From: JBDKFK01 sp039798745
GTDB taxonomy: Bacteria > Patescibacteriota > Microgenomatia > UBA1406 > GWC2-37-13
Direction of reading: 5' to 3'
Assembly: GCA_039798745.1 (NCBI GenBank)
Contig: JBDKFK010000002.1
Coordinates: forward strand, 43,436-107,435
Length of the DNA: 64,000 bases
Positions 17,278-24,293 of this stretch are shown here, one piece after another. Both the position numbers and the translations under genes were made by a program. Numbering within the stretch: position 1 is the stretch's first letter; each line of letters begins with the position of its first letter. The notes below the pieces were generated by a model. It did not search any database and was not told the origin of the DNA. It saw nothing but the letters and a program-made list of their open reading frames with translations.

Positions 17278-17799
17278 TTATGCTAATTTCTTAATTCCGC
17301 TTTTGATTGACTCATGGGCTTTCTCTTTTCCTAAAAAGTTTTTTGTTTTAACCCACTTGTTTGGTTCAAGTTCCTTGTAATGATTAAAGAAGTGTTGAAT
17401 TTTTTTCTTAGTCATTTCATCAAGATCTCCGATATCCTGCACATGAGCATAGAACGGGTCTACTTTAGCGGTGGGTACCGCAAGAATTTTGGTATCAATA
17501 CCTGCTTCATCTTCCATTTCCAGCATGCCGATTGGTCTGACCGGAATGGCACAACCTGGAGCAACGGGGTAGGATGAAATGACAAGCACATCAACAGGAT
17601 CTCCATCTTCAGCAACGGTCTGAGGAATGAAGCCGTAGTTAAAAGGATAGACCATCGCAGTAAACGCAAAGCGGTCAACCATAATTACTCCTGATTCTTT
17701 ATCAAGTTCATACTTTACAGAAGCTCCCTGGGGAATTTCTACTAATACGTTAACTTCTTCGGGAGGATTTTTTCCTATTGGTAATTTTGAGATATCCAT
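17278..17799 (-). CDS. ppa: Inorganic pyrophosphatase (family I)
   Basis: A 173-aa soluble pyrophosphatase that hydrolyses PPi to two phosphates. The family signature D-x-D-P-x-D is seen as EDGDPVDVLV around 64-73, with the upstream YELDKESG and the YPFNYGFIPQT segment and the downstream KVDPFY. Length matches bacterial family I enzymes. It is embedded between gyrB (47 nt upstream) and gyrA (19 nt downstream) on the same strand, an unusual position. Because gyrase, polymerases and tRNA synthetases are co-expressed with growth, the linkage may simply give a growth-coupled supply (inference). Confidence 0.95.
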   Translation of the reverse strand: MDISKLPIGKNPPEEVNVLVEIPQGASVKYELDKESGVIMVDRFAFTAMVYPFNYGFIPQTVAEDGDPVDVLVISSYPVAPGCAIPVRPIGMLEMEDEAGIDTKILAVPTAKVDPFYAHVQDIGDLDEMTKKKIQHFFNHYKELEPNKWVKTKNFLGKEKAHESIKSGIKKLA

Positions 17800-17846
17800 A
17801 GTTTTGTTTGTAAATTATAAATGACTGTAATAGTCGTAATGCCTTA

Positions 17847-19772
17847 TTATATATCCAGATTTGCTAATCGAGCATGAGTCACGATGAATTTTTTTCGTGG
17901 AGGCACTTCTTCACCCATGAGCATGTTGAATATCTGATCGGCCTCGTCTGCATCCTCAACTGTTATCTGTTTTAGTAATCTTGACTGCGCGTTCATGGTG
18001 GTGTCCTGAAGCTCATCTGCGTTCATTTCTCCCAGACCCTTATAACGCTGAATCATGTGTTTTGCTCCCTCGAGTGTTTTGACATACGCGTCTCTTTCTG
18101 CGTCTGTGAATGCGTACTTTACTTTCTTGCCGTGTGTGATTTTGAAGAGAGGCGGCATAGCGATATATACATACCCTCTTTTTATAATCTCAGGCATGTG
18201 ACGGTATAGGAATGTAAGGTATAGGCATTTAATATGGCTTCCATCGACGTCTGCATCTGACATGATAATTATCTTATGATAGCGAAGTTTGGCCACATCG
18301 AACTGATCTCCGATACCGGCTCCTATTGCCACAATAAGATCTTTAAATTTGTCTGACTTAATTACCTGATCCAGACGTGCTCGCTCTGTATTGAGAACCT
18401 TACCGAAGAGCGGCAGAATTGCCTGGGTTCTGCTATCGCGGCCGGCCTTGGCCGAACCACCTGCCGAATCTCCTTCGACAATATATAGCTCTGATTCCTC
18501 GGGATTTTTTGATCGACAGTCAGCGAGTTTACCGGGTAGACTGGCACCTTCCAGAGCACCCTTGCGCAACACAGCTTCTTTTGCTGCTTTCGCCGCAAGT
18601 CGCGCTTTTTGAGCAAGAAGTATTTTCGAGAGGATTTCTCTACCGACTTTTGGATTTTCTTCAAAATATACATCAAGCGCTTCACCCACTGCCTGCTGTA
18701 CAACGGCCTGTACTTCTGAGTTACCAAGCTTTGTTTTTGTCTGTCCTTCAAACTGAAGATTGGTAGACGGCATTTTTATATACACCACGGCTGTAAGGCC
18801 TTCTTTTACATCATCACCGCTTAATGCTTCGCCCAGTTCTTTTTCTGCAAGTGTTTTTCTTGCATACGAGTTGATAGATTTTGTAAGGGAGATGCGGAAA
18901 CCGGTAAGATGTGTACCGCCTTCGTGTGTGTTGATGACATTGACAAAAGAATGCACACTTTCGGAGATTGAGTCATTGTACTGGATTGCTACTTCGACTT
19001 CTTTATCTCCAGACTGTTTTCTTATATAAATAGGTTCATGAAGAACCTTTCTTCCACGGTTAAGATCATTTATTAACGAGATAATGCCTCCGTCAAAGTA
19101 ATATGCTACTTTGTCCGCGATTTTATCATTTTCAATTCTAAAAAACACTCTACTCACAAGGTAGGCCCGTTCCTTCACCTGTTTTTTAAAGTTATTGTAG
19201 TTTATTTCAATGGTCTCCTGAAATATTTCTTTATCGGGAAGGAATGAGAAGGCTGTTCCATGTTCAAACGGAAAACCCAGCTGAGATGAAGGCACTTTTT
19301 TTACCGGGTATAGAGGAATGCCTCGTTTGTATTCTTGTCTGTATACTTGTCCATCTCTTTTTATTTCAACAATAACGTGTTCTGAGAGAGCATTTACTAC
19401 CGAAGCGCCTACTCCGTGCAGACCGCCTGATACCTTGTACGCGCCCTGGTTAAATTTACCACCCGCGTGAAGCTTGGTCATGACCAGCTCAAGGGCAGAA
19501 ATATTGTATTTGTCAACCTTATCTACCGGAATACCAGCGCCGTCATCAAATACGGTAAGATAGTTATTTTCGCCCACTCTCACATGTATATTTGAGCAGC
19601 GTCCTGCCAATGCTTCATCTATCGCGTTGTCTACGATTTCGTGAAGACAGTGGTTTACTCCTGTCTGAGAGGTTGTACCTATGTACATGCCTGGTCTTTT
19701 TCGTACAGGTTCCAATCCTTCAAGAACAACTATTGATGAAGCACCGTAGTCAGATTCATTATTTTTTGCCAT
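17847..19772 (-). CDS. gyrB: DNA gyrase subunit B
   Basis: A 641-aa ATPase subunit of gyrase. The GHKL ATP site is visible as DNAIDEALAG (catalytic Glu region), VFDDGAGIPVD and GLHGVGASVVNALS. The transducer domain follows, then the Toprim domain with EGDSAGGSAKAGRDS, DADVDGSHI and the C-terminal QRYKGLGEMN. Its size matches Gram-positive-type GyrB with no large insertion. The start MAKNNESDYGASS has no Shine-Dalgarno. Upstream, a ~240-bp gap to rplL holds a structured RNA element, so gyrB may be read through from the rplJ-rplL transcript. Confidence 0.97.
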   Translation of the reverse strand: MAKNNESDYGASSIVVLEGLEPVRKRPGMYIGTTSQTGVNHCLHEIVDNAIDEALAGRCSNIHVRVGENNYLTVFDDGAGIPVDKVDKYNISALELVMTKLHAGGKFNQGAYKVSGGLHGVGASVVNALSEHVIVEIKRDGQVYRQEYKRGIPLYPVKKVPSSQLGFPFEHGTAFSFLPDKEIFQETIEINYNNFKKQVKERAYLVSRVFFRIENDKIADKVAYYFDGGIISLINDLNRGRKVLHEPIYIRKQSGDKEVEVAIQYNDSISESVHSFVNVINTHEGGTHLTGFRISLTKSINSYARKTLAEKELGEALSGDDVKEGLTAVVYIKMPSTNLQFEGQTKTKLGNSEVQAVVQQAVGEALDVYFEENPKVGREILSKILLAQKARLAAKAAKEAVLRKGALEGASLPGKLADCRSKNPEESELYIVEGDSAGGSAKAGRDSRTQAILPLFGKVLNTERARLDQVIKSDKFKDLIVAIGAGIGDQFDVAKLRYHKIIIMSDADVDGSHIKCLYLTFLYRHMPEIIKRGYVYIAMPPLFKITHGKKVKYAFTDAERDAYVKTLEGAKHMIQRYKGLGEMNADELQDTTMNAQSRLLKQITVEDADEADQIFNMLMGEEVPPRKKFIVTHARLANLDI

Positions 19773-19924
19773 AAAAGTCTATTTTACTAAAATCATATCT
19801 ATATGTCTAGCCTCTTTTGAAGCCACTGGACTTATATCATAAACGCAGACCTATCATAAAGTCAAGGGGTGGTGTGATGAAACAAAAATATGTAGAGTTA
19901 CTATGATATGTATTGAGGTATAGA

Positions 19925-20005
19925 TCGCGAGGTTCCCAACGGCCCACTTCCCGTCCAAATCGGACGGTACGCGGGCCAAGCCCCTTGCAGACATATGCAA
20001 GGGTG
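19925..20005 (-). ncRNA. Structured RNA element between rplL and gyrB
   Basis: The gap after rplL holds two strong hairpins: a GGCCC/GGGCC outer stem (19941-19945 with 19973-19977) around a perfect CCGTCC/GGACGG stem (19951-19956 with 19962-19967), and a separate 8-bp stem CCCTTGCA/TGCAAGGG (about 19982-19989 with 19996-20003). The block is far GC-richer than its AT-rich surroundings and no T-run follows, so it is not a plain terminator. Orientation is assumed from the genes. It could be a processing or stability element that sets rplL:gyrB stoichiometry, or an unclassified RNA. Confidence 0.45.
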
Positions 20006-20013
20006 AAGGCTGT

Positions 20014-20409
20014 TTACTTTAACTCTACTTTTGCTCCTGCAGCTTCTAGCTTTTTCTTAGCTTCTTCTGCTGCGTCTTTCTTTGCGTCGGGTAGTACTTC
20101 CTTAGGTGCTGATTCGACTAATTTCTTAGCTTCCATAAGACCTAAATTAGGAAGAATTTCTCTTACTGCTTTAATTACACCAAGTTTATTGTCTCCTGCT
20201 GCTGTTAAGACTACGGTAAACGAAGTCTTTTCTTCAGCTGGGGCTGCTGCTGCTCCACCGGCTGCAGGTGCTGCTGCCATCATAGGTGCTGCTGTTACGC
20301 CAAATTTCTCTTCAAGATACTTAGCTAATTCAGCAAGCTCGATAACAGTTAATGTTTCAATACTTTCTGAGATTTTCTGTAATTTTTCTGATAATTTTAC
20401 GTCGGCCAT
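20014..20409 (-). CDS. rplL: 50S ribosomal protein L7/L12 (bL12)
   Basis: A 131-aa stalk protein that recruits translational GTPases. The N-terminal dimerisation helix region (LSEKLQKISESIETLTVIELAELAKYLEE), an Ala-rich hinge with a GG (about 41-58), and the conserved C-terminal domain (FTVVLTAAGDNKLGVIKAVRE... GLMEAKKLVES... PKEVLPDAKKD) are all in order. It has a clear Shine-Dalgarno (AAGGAGGTG), unlike most housekeeping genes here. It lies 45 nt after rplJ, the usual pairing. Confidence 0.97.
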   Translation of the reverse strand: MADVKLSEKLQKISESIETLTVIELAELAKYLEEKFGVTAAPMMAAAPAAGGAAAAPAEEKTSFTVVLTAAGDNKLGVIKAVREILPNLGLMEAKKLVESAPKEVLPDAKKDAAEEAKKKLEAAGAKVELK

Positions 20410-20454
20410 GTTGTTTTCACCTCCTTATCGGGTATGGGTAATTATAATAATTAG

Positions 20455-20991
20455 TTATGCTTGTTTAGATTTCTCGTTCAGTACATAGACTAATTTCTGC
20501 ATGTTGAACTTGAGGGCATAGGTAATGTTGTAGAGAGGACTCTTCATACCCCCTATTACTTTGCCGATAAGTTCTTCTCTTGATGGTAGCTGAGCGATCG
20601 TAGTCATATCTCCGCCATTGTATACGCTTTCGTCAAGATAGCCGAACTTAAAAGAAACAGTTGTTTCTTTTTTGCTGTAATCATGAAATGTTTTCAGTCC
20701 ATTTGCCCATTCAGCGCCAAGTGTTAGAAGGGCTGTATTCTCTTTTATCGGGAAGGCTTTCTTATGGAACTCATTCAGATGAGGATGTTTTTTCGAGAGT
20801 TTGTTTACAGCCTTTTCGAACAAGGTATTCTTCACAACCCGTACTTGAGCGTTAGCGGGACGCAGCTGTTTTCTTAATGTTTCCAGGGCAATGTGTGTAG
20901 TTTTTTCAAATTTCACCAGAGCAAAATTTGATCCCTGTTCAAGATGTTCTAAAAGATTCTGAAGTTGATTCTGTTTTTTTTCGTTAGCCAT
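20455..20991 (-). CDS. rplJ: 50S ribosomal protein L10 (uL10)
   Basis: A 178-aa protein that anchors bL12 dimers to the ribosome stalk base. The N-terminal rRNA-binding domain shows FALVKFEKTTHIALETLRKQLR and VRVVKNTLFEKAV, followed by AQLPSREELIGKVIGGMKSPLYNI, the link to the C-terminal L12-binding helix (TYALKFNMQKLVYVLNEKSKQ). It pairs with rplL downstream. A structured leader upstream (20995-21080) is where L10/L12 autoregulation is expected in bacteria. Confidence 0.95.
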   Translation of the reverse strand: MANEKKQNQLQNLLEHLEQGSNFALVKFEKTTHIALETLRKQLRPANAQVRVVKNTLFEKAVNKLSKKHPHLNEFHKKAFPIKENTALLTLGAEWANGLKTFHDYSKKETTVSFKFGYLDESVYNGGDMTTIAQLPSREELIGKVIGGMKSPLYNITYALKFNMQKLVYVLNEKSKQA

Positions 20992-20994
20992 ATT

Positions 20995-21080
20995 GTTATC
21001 ACCTGCCGAGTCGAACTCGACGTCTTCCGGGAAATTAACGTTTTAAACCTCTAGGTATCAGAGGAAACCAGGAGTCATGA
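20995..21080 (-). promoter_or_regulatory. Candidate L10 autoregulatory leader
   Basis: Upstream of rplJ the minus strand can form two hairpins, one from CCTCT/AGAGG (about 21048-21064) and one from CGAGT/ACTCG (21007-21019) just before the start codon. L10 leaders that bind the L10(L12)4 complex are known in this position in many bacteria. I did not match the specific kink-turn consensus, so this call rests on position and pairing only. Confidence 0.35.
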
Positions 21081-21215
21081 TGACAGCAAGTATTCTAACA
21101 GATAAATGCAATGATTGCAACAATTATTTATGGCAACTATGTAGTTGAAACAAGTAAGTATGATATAGGATGACACACTACGTCAGAATGCATCACGTAT
21201 CTGCTATACTTTCTC

Positions 21216-22088
21216 ATGAAAAATCATTTTGCCTTTACAGACTTTATAAAACGATTTCCGACTCAAGAAAGCTGCCTTGAAGAGATCAAACGGTTACGGT
21301 ATCCCAGAGGAATGTACTGTCGGCTTTGTAAAAGGAAGCGAAAGTTTTTTAAAGTTAAAAATAGACAAGCCTACTCCTGCCCGTTTCTGTGTTGCCACAT
21401 TTACCCGCTAAAAGGAACGCCAATGGCTAAGACAAAAATTCCGCTTCAAAAGTGGCTGTATGCCATTTATCTCATTGCTCAAACACGATCAGGAGTACCT
21501 GCAAAAGTGCTTGAAAGACATTTGGGCGTGACATACAAAACAGCCTGGAGAATTGGCCACAAAATAAGAGAAATGATGCGTGAGGAGCCACTAGAAAAAC
21601 TTAACGGAATTGTAGAAATAGATGAAACATATGTAGGAGGAGCTTTTTGGAAGAACTTCAGAAAAAATCAGATGTTTGGTTATGATGAGAAGAAAGCAGT
21701 TATGGGAATGGTTGAACGAAATGGAAGGGCAGTTCTTCGATATTTGCCTCTAGGTGCTGGAAAGATATCACTTATGGAACAAATAGAAAAATACGTTAGT
21801 AAAGATGCGGTCATTTATACAGATCAGCTATTTGCATATCGAAATCTTCACAAATATGGATATAAGCATGATACGGTACTCCACAAAAAAGAATTTGTAC
21901 GCGGTGATGTTTATACACAGAATGTTGAAAACGTATGGTCACACCTTAAAAGAGGAATTACAGGCGTGTATCGGTCAGTTAGTAAAAAGCATATTCAGAA
22001 ATATGCAAATGAGTTCGAATTCAGATATAGTCACCGAAATAGACCAAAGGCTATGTTTTCTTCTTTGCTTTCTCGCGTGGCACAGTGA
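21216..22088 (+). mobile_element. IS1595-family (ISXO2-like) transposase
   Basis: A 290-aa transposase. The N-terminal zinc-ribbon region has CRLC near residue 36 and CPFLCC near 55; a helical DNA-binding segment follows (LERHLGVTYKTAWRIGHKIR). The DDE-type core shows the first Asp in IVEIDETYVGG (about 137), the second in YTDQLFAY (about 205), and the third-motif region TQNVENVWSHLKRGITGVYR then NEFEFRYSHRNRP, typical of IS1595. The frame looks intact and all catalytic regions are present. I could not identify terminal inverted repeats or a target duplication by eye. It converges with the small membrane protein gene, whose stop is 2 nt away. Confidence 0.88.
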
Positions 22089-22090
22089 GA

Positions 22091-22447
22091 CTAATTTTCA
22101 CAATATTTAGTAGCAGCATCCATATACTCAGGTGCTTGCCCTGTTTTGCTGAGTTCTACTCCGTCAGAAACTAACTGACTATAGGTTATTCTTTCCATCA
22201 AATAATTAAATATACAAATACAATAGGAATTGCTAACTCCTTCTTTTTCACAACTTTTCATAAACATTTCTTTTTGTTCTTGAGTGTAGTTTTCATCACT
22301 TATATTTGGTTTTATAACAGTGTCAACAATTGATTTACTTCCAGCTTTATACCCTCTATCATAAGCTGCACCAGTCCATTGTAATGCAATAAAAATAACT
22401 CCAACTCCAAGAAGAATTTTCCATCCCAAACCTGTTTTCTTTTTCAT
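22091..22447 (-). CDS. Small Cys-containing membrane protein
   Basis: A 118-aa protein with a short basic N-terminus (MKKK), one membrane helix (about 9-27), then an extracytoplasmic domain with four Cys in a pattern C-x10-C-x-C...C (SCEKEGVSNSYCICIF and a final KYCEN). Proteins of this shape, with a Cys pair before a short helix and a C-terminal Cys, occur widely as uncharacterised exported proteins; I cannot name the family. No Shine-Dalgarno. Its stop is 2 nt from the transposase stop, and a pseudoknotted RNA with a terminator-like end lies ~35 nt upstream of its start, so it may be a passenger of the mobile element or a gene controlled by that RNA. Confidence 0.6.
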   Translation of the reverse strand: MKKKTGLGWKILLGVGVIFIALQWTGAAYDRGYKAGSKSIVDTVIKPNISDENYTQEQKEMFMKSCEKEGVSNSYCICIFNYLMERITYSQLVSDGVELSKTGQAPEYMDAATKYCEN

Positions 22448-22481
22448 ATAGATGAATAAAATAATAATATTTTGACCCCAT

Positions 22482-22615
22482 TAAAAAGCCCGTCGTCGTG
22501 GCGAGCTTGCGCTCCATATCCCTTTCGAGATACGACCTTGTGAGGACCCACAACAGACGGGCTGCTTCTCACAAGGATTTCTATGACCATACCCACGTCT
22601 GAGGTGGGGTTAGGT
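22482..22615 (-). ncRNA. Structured RNA with pseudoknot and terminator-like 3' end
   Basis: Read on the minus strand: a 5-bp hairpin (22604-22608 with 22592-22596); a 9-bp stem CCTTGTGAG/CTCACAAGG (22568-22576 with 22536-22544); and, inside that stem's loop, AGCCCGTC (22556-22563), which pairs perfectly with GACGGGCT (22487-22494) downstream, giving a pseudoknot. Between the last two are small hairpins closed by GAAA and GCAA tetraloops. A T-run follows the final stem. The element ends ~35 nt before the start codon at 22447. I do not recognise the family. Riboswitch/attenuator, independent small RNA, or part of the mobile element are all possible. Confidence 0.6.
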
Positions 22616-22682
22616 TCCAAATTATTTTCAAGTCTATTTTAATCTTAAGGAGATGAAAAGTCAAAAAAAAGATATGTCAGGG

Positions 22683-22788
22683 TTGACAAGTACGCAACCG
22701 TTGTGATACTCTGATATATAGTAATCGTAACCTATATATTATAGGTTACATACTATAGGTTGATAATAGAGCGTGTTTGTGATATAAT
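22683..22788 (+). promoter_or_regulatory. Tandem promoters with operator-like palindrome
   Basis: A TTGACA at 22683-22688 has a weak -10 (GATACT) at 16 nt. Downstream, TTGATA (22760-22765), a 17-nt spacer and a perfect TATAAT (22783-22788) form a strong promoter. Between them a 10-bp palindrome GTAACCTATA/TATAGGTTAC (22727-22749) is followed by another half-site TATAGGTT (22754-22761) that overlaps the second -35 box, so a repressor could block it. Transcription would start near 22795, directly in front of the antisense unit over tRNA-Thr. Confidence 0.6.
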
Positions 22789-22794
22789 ACGCAA

Positions 22795-22912
22795 ACAATC
22801 AAGTCTGAGTGCAAGTGTGCCCCCACGGCGAATCGAACGCCGATCTCCCCTTTACGAGAAGGGAACTCTGTCCGTTGAGATATGGGGGCGCACCCAAACT
22901 CAGACTTTTTTG
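22795..22912 (+). ncRNA. Candidate antisense RNA complementary to tRNA-Thr
   Basis: The strong promoter at 22760-22788 would start a transcript ~6 nt before a 10-bp stem arm AAGTCTGAGT (22801-22810). The opposite arm ACTCAGACTT (22898-22907) is followed by a T-run, a classic intrinsic terminator. Everything between the arms is the complement of tRNA-Thr. The predicted product is a ~115-nt RNA with its own promoter and terminator, able to pair with the whole tRNA. Alternatively, the arms could serve only as leader-trailer pairing in the tRNA precursor. Confidence 0.45.
22818..22889 (-). tRNA. tRNA-Thr (anticodon CGU)
   Basis: The minus strand folds into a cloverleaf: acceptor GCCCCCA/TGGGGGC, a short CTC/GAG D-stem, anticodon stem-loop CCCTT-CTCGTAA-AGGGG with anticodon CGT (reads ACG), and T-arm CGGCG-TTCGATT-CGCCG, discriminator A. 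CCA is not encoded. An intrinsic terminator (22917-22981) ends only ~28 bp upstream on the same strand, leaving little room for a separate promoter. Confidence 0.93.
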
Positions 22913-22916
22913 TTGC

Positions 22917-22981
22917 AAAAAAAAAGCCTCACATTATTTTACGGTGATACTGAATATTTCAGAGTAAAATAAACTAAGGCT
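22917..22981 (-). terminator. Long intrinsic terminator upstream of tRNA-Thr
   Basis: On the minus strand an interrupted stem pairs AGCCT with AGGCT (22925-22929/22977-22981), TATTTTAC with GTAAAATA (22935-22942/22964-22971) and CTGAA with TTCAG (22950-22954/22958-22962), and is followed by a run of eight or more T. It would end transcripts coming from the 23241 gene or beyond and so isolates tRNA-Thr from upstream transcription. Confidence 0.8.
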
Positions 22982-23059
22982 ATCTTCTTCTTAAAATTCA
23001 GTATGCTTGTATCGATAAAATACTACGAACGTTTTCAGTGTAGCAAAAGGAGGATGAGT

Positions 23060-23113
23060 ATGTCAACTACATATCATTTTCATTGTTCTGAAGAGATCAA
23101 ATCGTGTCGCTAA
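23060..23113 (+). CDS. Possible 17-aa leader peptide or small protein
   Basis: An ATG at 23060 is preceded by AAAAGGAGG at good spacing and opens a 17-codon frame (MSTTYHFHCSEEIKSCR) ending in TAA. No larger gene is present on this strand for kilobases. A short hairpin (AACTAC/GTAGTT, about 23131-23146) follows. The near-perfect RBS in a genome where many genes lack one is the only support; it may be a functional micropeptide, a leader peptide or a decayed gene start. Confidence 0.35.
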   Translation: MSTTYHFHCSEEIKSCR

Positions 23114-23240
23114 GATCGCTTTCTTTTCTTATGAACTACGAACGTAGTTGTAAGAAGATGTCAGAAAACTCACGTTCTTTGAGATGCATGCCTGACATAA
23201 AAAATCAACCTTACTTGTCTATAGTATATAGGTGCCTTAT

Positions 23241-23738
23241 TTATTTAGCTGGGACGTTTTTTACCCTATACATAAGACTGCATGAAGTTTTGGCAGCGGA
23301 TAAGGCCTGATCATATACAAAGAGTGTTATGAGTATCTGTTTTGTATCTCTAAAGGCTGAAGGTGCAAACCAGACAGTTGGGTTAATAGTTGATACCGGT
23401 GTTCCTGTATCTACAAATGTTCCCAGTCCCTGAGCATCTAGTGAGGAGGTATCAAAGTCTTTATCCTGCGCTTTCCATTTTATCGTATATGCGCCGGAAC
23501 CGCCAGAAATGCCGGCTTTAAGGGTAAGTTGTTCTCCTGGCTGTAACGTTTGTTTATGCTTAACGTCATCAATCGCGCAGCTCACGCCATGGGGACCAGG
23601 CGAAAACGAAGCATGAAAGGTACTGTCTGAAGCCTGTGGTTTATTGTCCAGTGTCGGTGTGCTATTTACAAGCATTGCCAGAGGCAATGAGAGCAATACA
23701 ACGCCAATAAGCATAGCAAACTGAATCCGTTGGTTCAT
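23241..23738 (-). CDS. Secreted or membrane-anchored protein with Ig/PKD-like domain
   Basis: A 165-aa protein with an N-terminal hydrophobic helix (about 6-24) followed by a single beta-rich domain. The stretch LQPGEQLTLKAGISGGSGAYTIKWKAQD resembles PKD/Ig-like surface domains, and two Cys (about 54 and 157) could form a disulfide. No catalytic motif is seen. Likely displayed on the cell surface. On the same strand as rpmE (starting 39 nt beyond rpmE's stop) and probably read through from it. Confidence 0.6.
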   Translation of the reverse strand: MNQRIQFAMLIGVVLLSLPLAMLVNSTPTLDNKPQASDSTFHASFSPGPHGVSCAIDDVKHKQTLQPGEQLTLKAGISGGSGAYTIKWKAQDKDFDTSSLDAQGLGTFVDTGTPVSTINPTVWFAPSAFRDTKQILITLFVYDQALSAAKTSCSLMYRVKNVPAK

Positions 23739-23777
23739 GAGTAGATATTAATTCGATCGGAGAAGAAAGTCAAGCAT

Positions 23778-24077
23778 TTACACCTCACTAAGGAGTTCCT
23801 TAAGAGATTTGCTTTCAGTTTTGGATTTTTCGTCTTTCTTTTTCTTAATACTTGCTTTCTGTTTATACTCCTGAGCTGCCTGCTGTTTACGCTGAAAGTC
23901 TTCAACACGGCCTTTTGTATCAAGAAAGCGATGCTCACCAGTAAAGAAAGGATGACACTGAGAACATACCTCGACGGTAATCTGTTGCTTGGTAGAGCCG
24001 GTAACAAATGACTTACCGCAGGAACGGCATGTTACTTTTGTATCATCAAAATATGTCGGGTGTATTGCTGCTTTCAT
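23778..24077 (-). CDS. rpmE: 50S ribosomal protein L31 (bL31), zinc form with long tail
   Basis: A 99-aa bL31. The zinc-binding pairs are present: CRSC around 17-20 and CSQCHPF around 38-44, followed by TGEHRFLDTKGRVEDF, the conserved L31 end. A Lys/Glu-rich C-terminal tail of ~35 residues extends beyond the usual ~70 aa. It lies upstream of the secreted-protein gene and downstream of the RF1 gene, separated from the latter by a dispersed repeat. Confidence 0.93.
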   Translation of the reverse strand: MKAAIHPTYFDDTKVTCRSCGKSFVTGSTKQQITVEVCSQCHPFFTGEHRFLDTKGRVEDFQRKQQAAQEYKQKASIKKKKDEKSKTESKSLKELLSEV

Positions 24078-24170
24078 GGCTTAAGTGAAACGTGAAACAA
24101 GTAATTGAGAACGTTTGGACATATTATTATAACAAATTTATGGGTGTATACAAATGAAGATGAATATAGT

Positions 24171-24287
24171 TGTCATTGCGAGCGAATCCTATCCAGCTGT
24201 GTGGAGCGAAGCAATCTCTAGAAACGAGAGACTTTCATGAGAAGATTGCTTCACTGCGCTATGTAAACTGCTCCGTTCGCAATGACA
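24171..24287. repeat. Dispersed MITE-like inverted repeat, copy 1
   Basis: The ends are inverted copies of TGTCATTGCGA, and inside there is a second inverted pair GAAGCAATC / GATTGCTTC. Similar elements lie at 30681-30767 and 36028-36128. This end/inner motif arrangement is widespread in bacterial genomes as a non-coding hairpin repeat. Here it sits between RF1 and rpmE. Confidence 0.85.
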
Positions 24288-24293
24288 TACATC

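Noticed and set aside
18362..18751. 129-aa open frame inside gyrB (other frame)
   Set aside because: Basic, low-quality sequence fully inside the conserved Toprim-encoding part of gyrB.
19925..20005. SRP RNA, tmRNA or RNase P RNA
   Set aside because: The conserved SRP domain IV loop, tmRNA tRNA-like end and RNase P core motifs are absent here and in the 22482-22615 element.
22795..22912. A tRNA on the plus strand
   Set aside because: The plus strand lacks a proper T-loop and anticodon loop; the minus strand gives standard T-arm, T33 and anticodon CGT.
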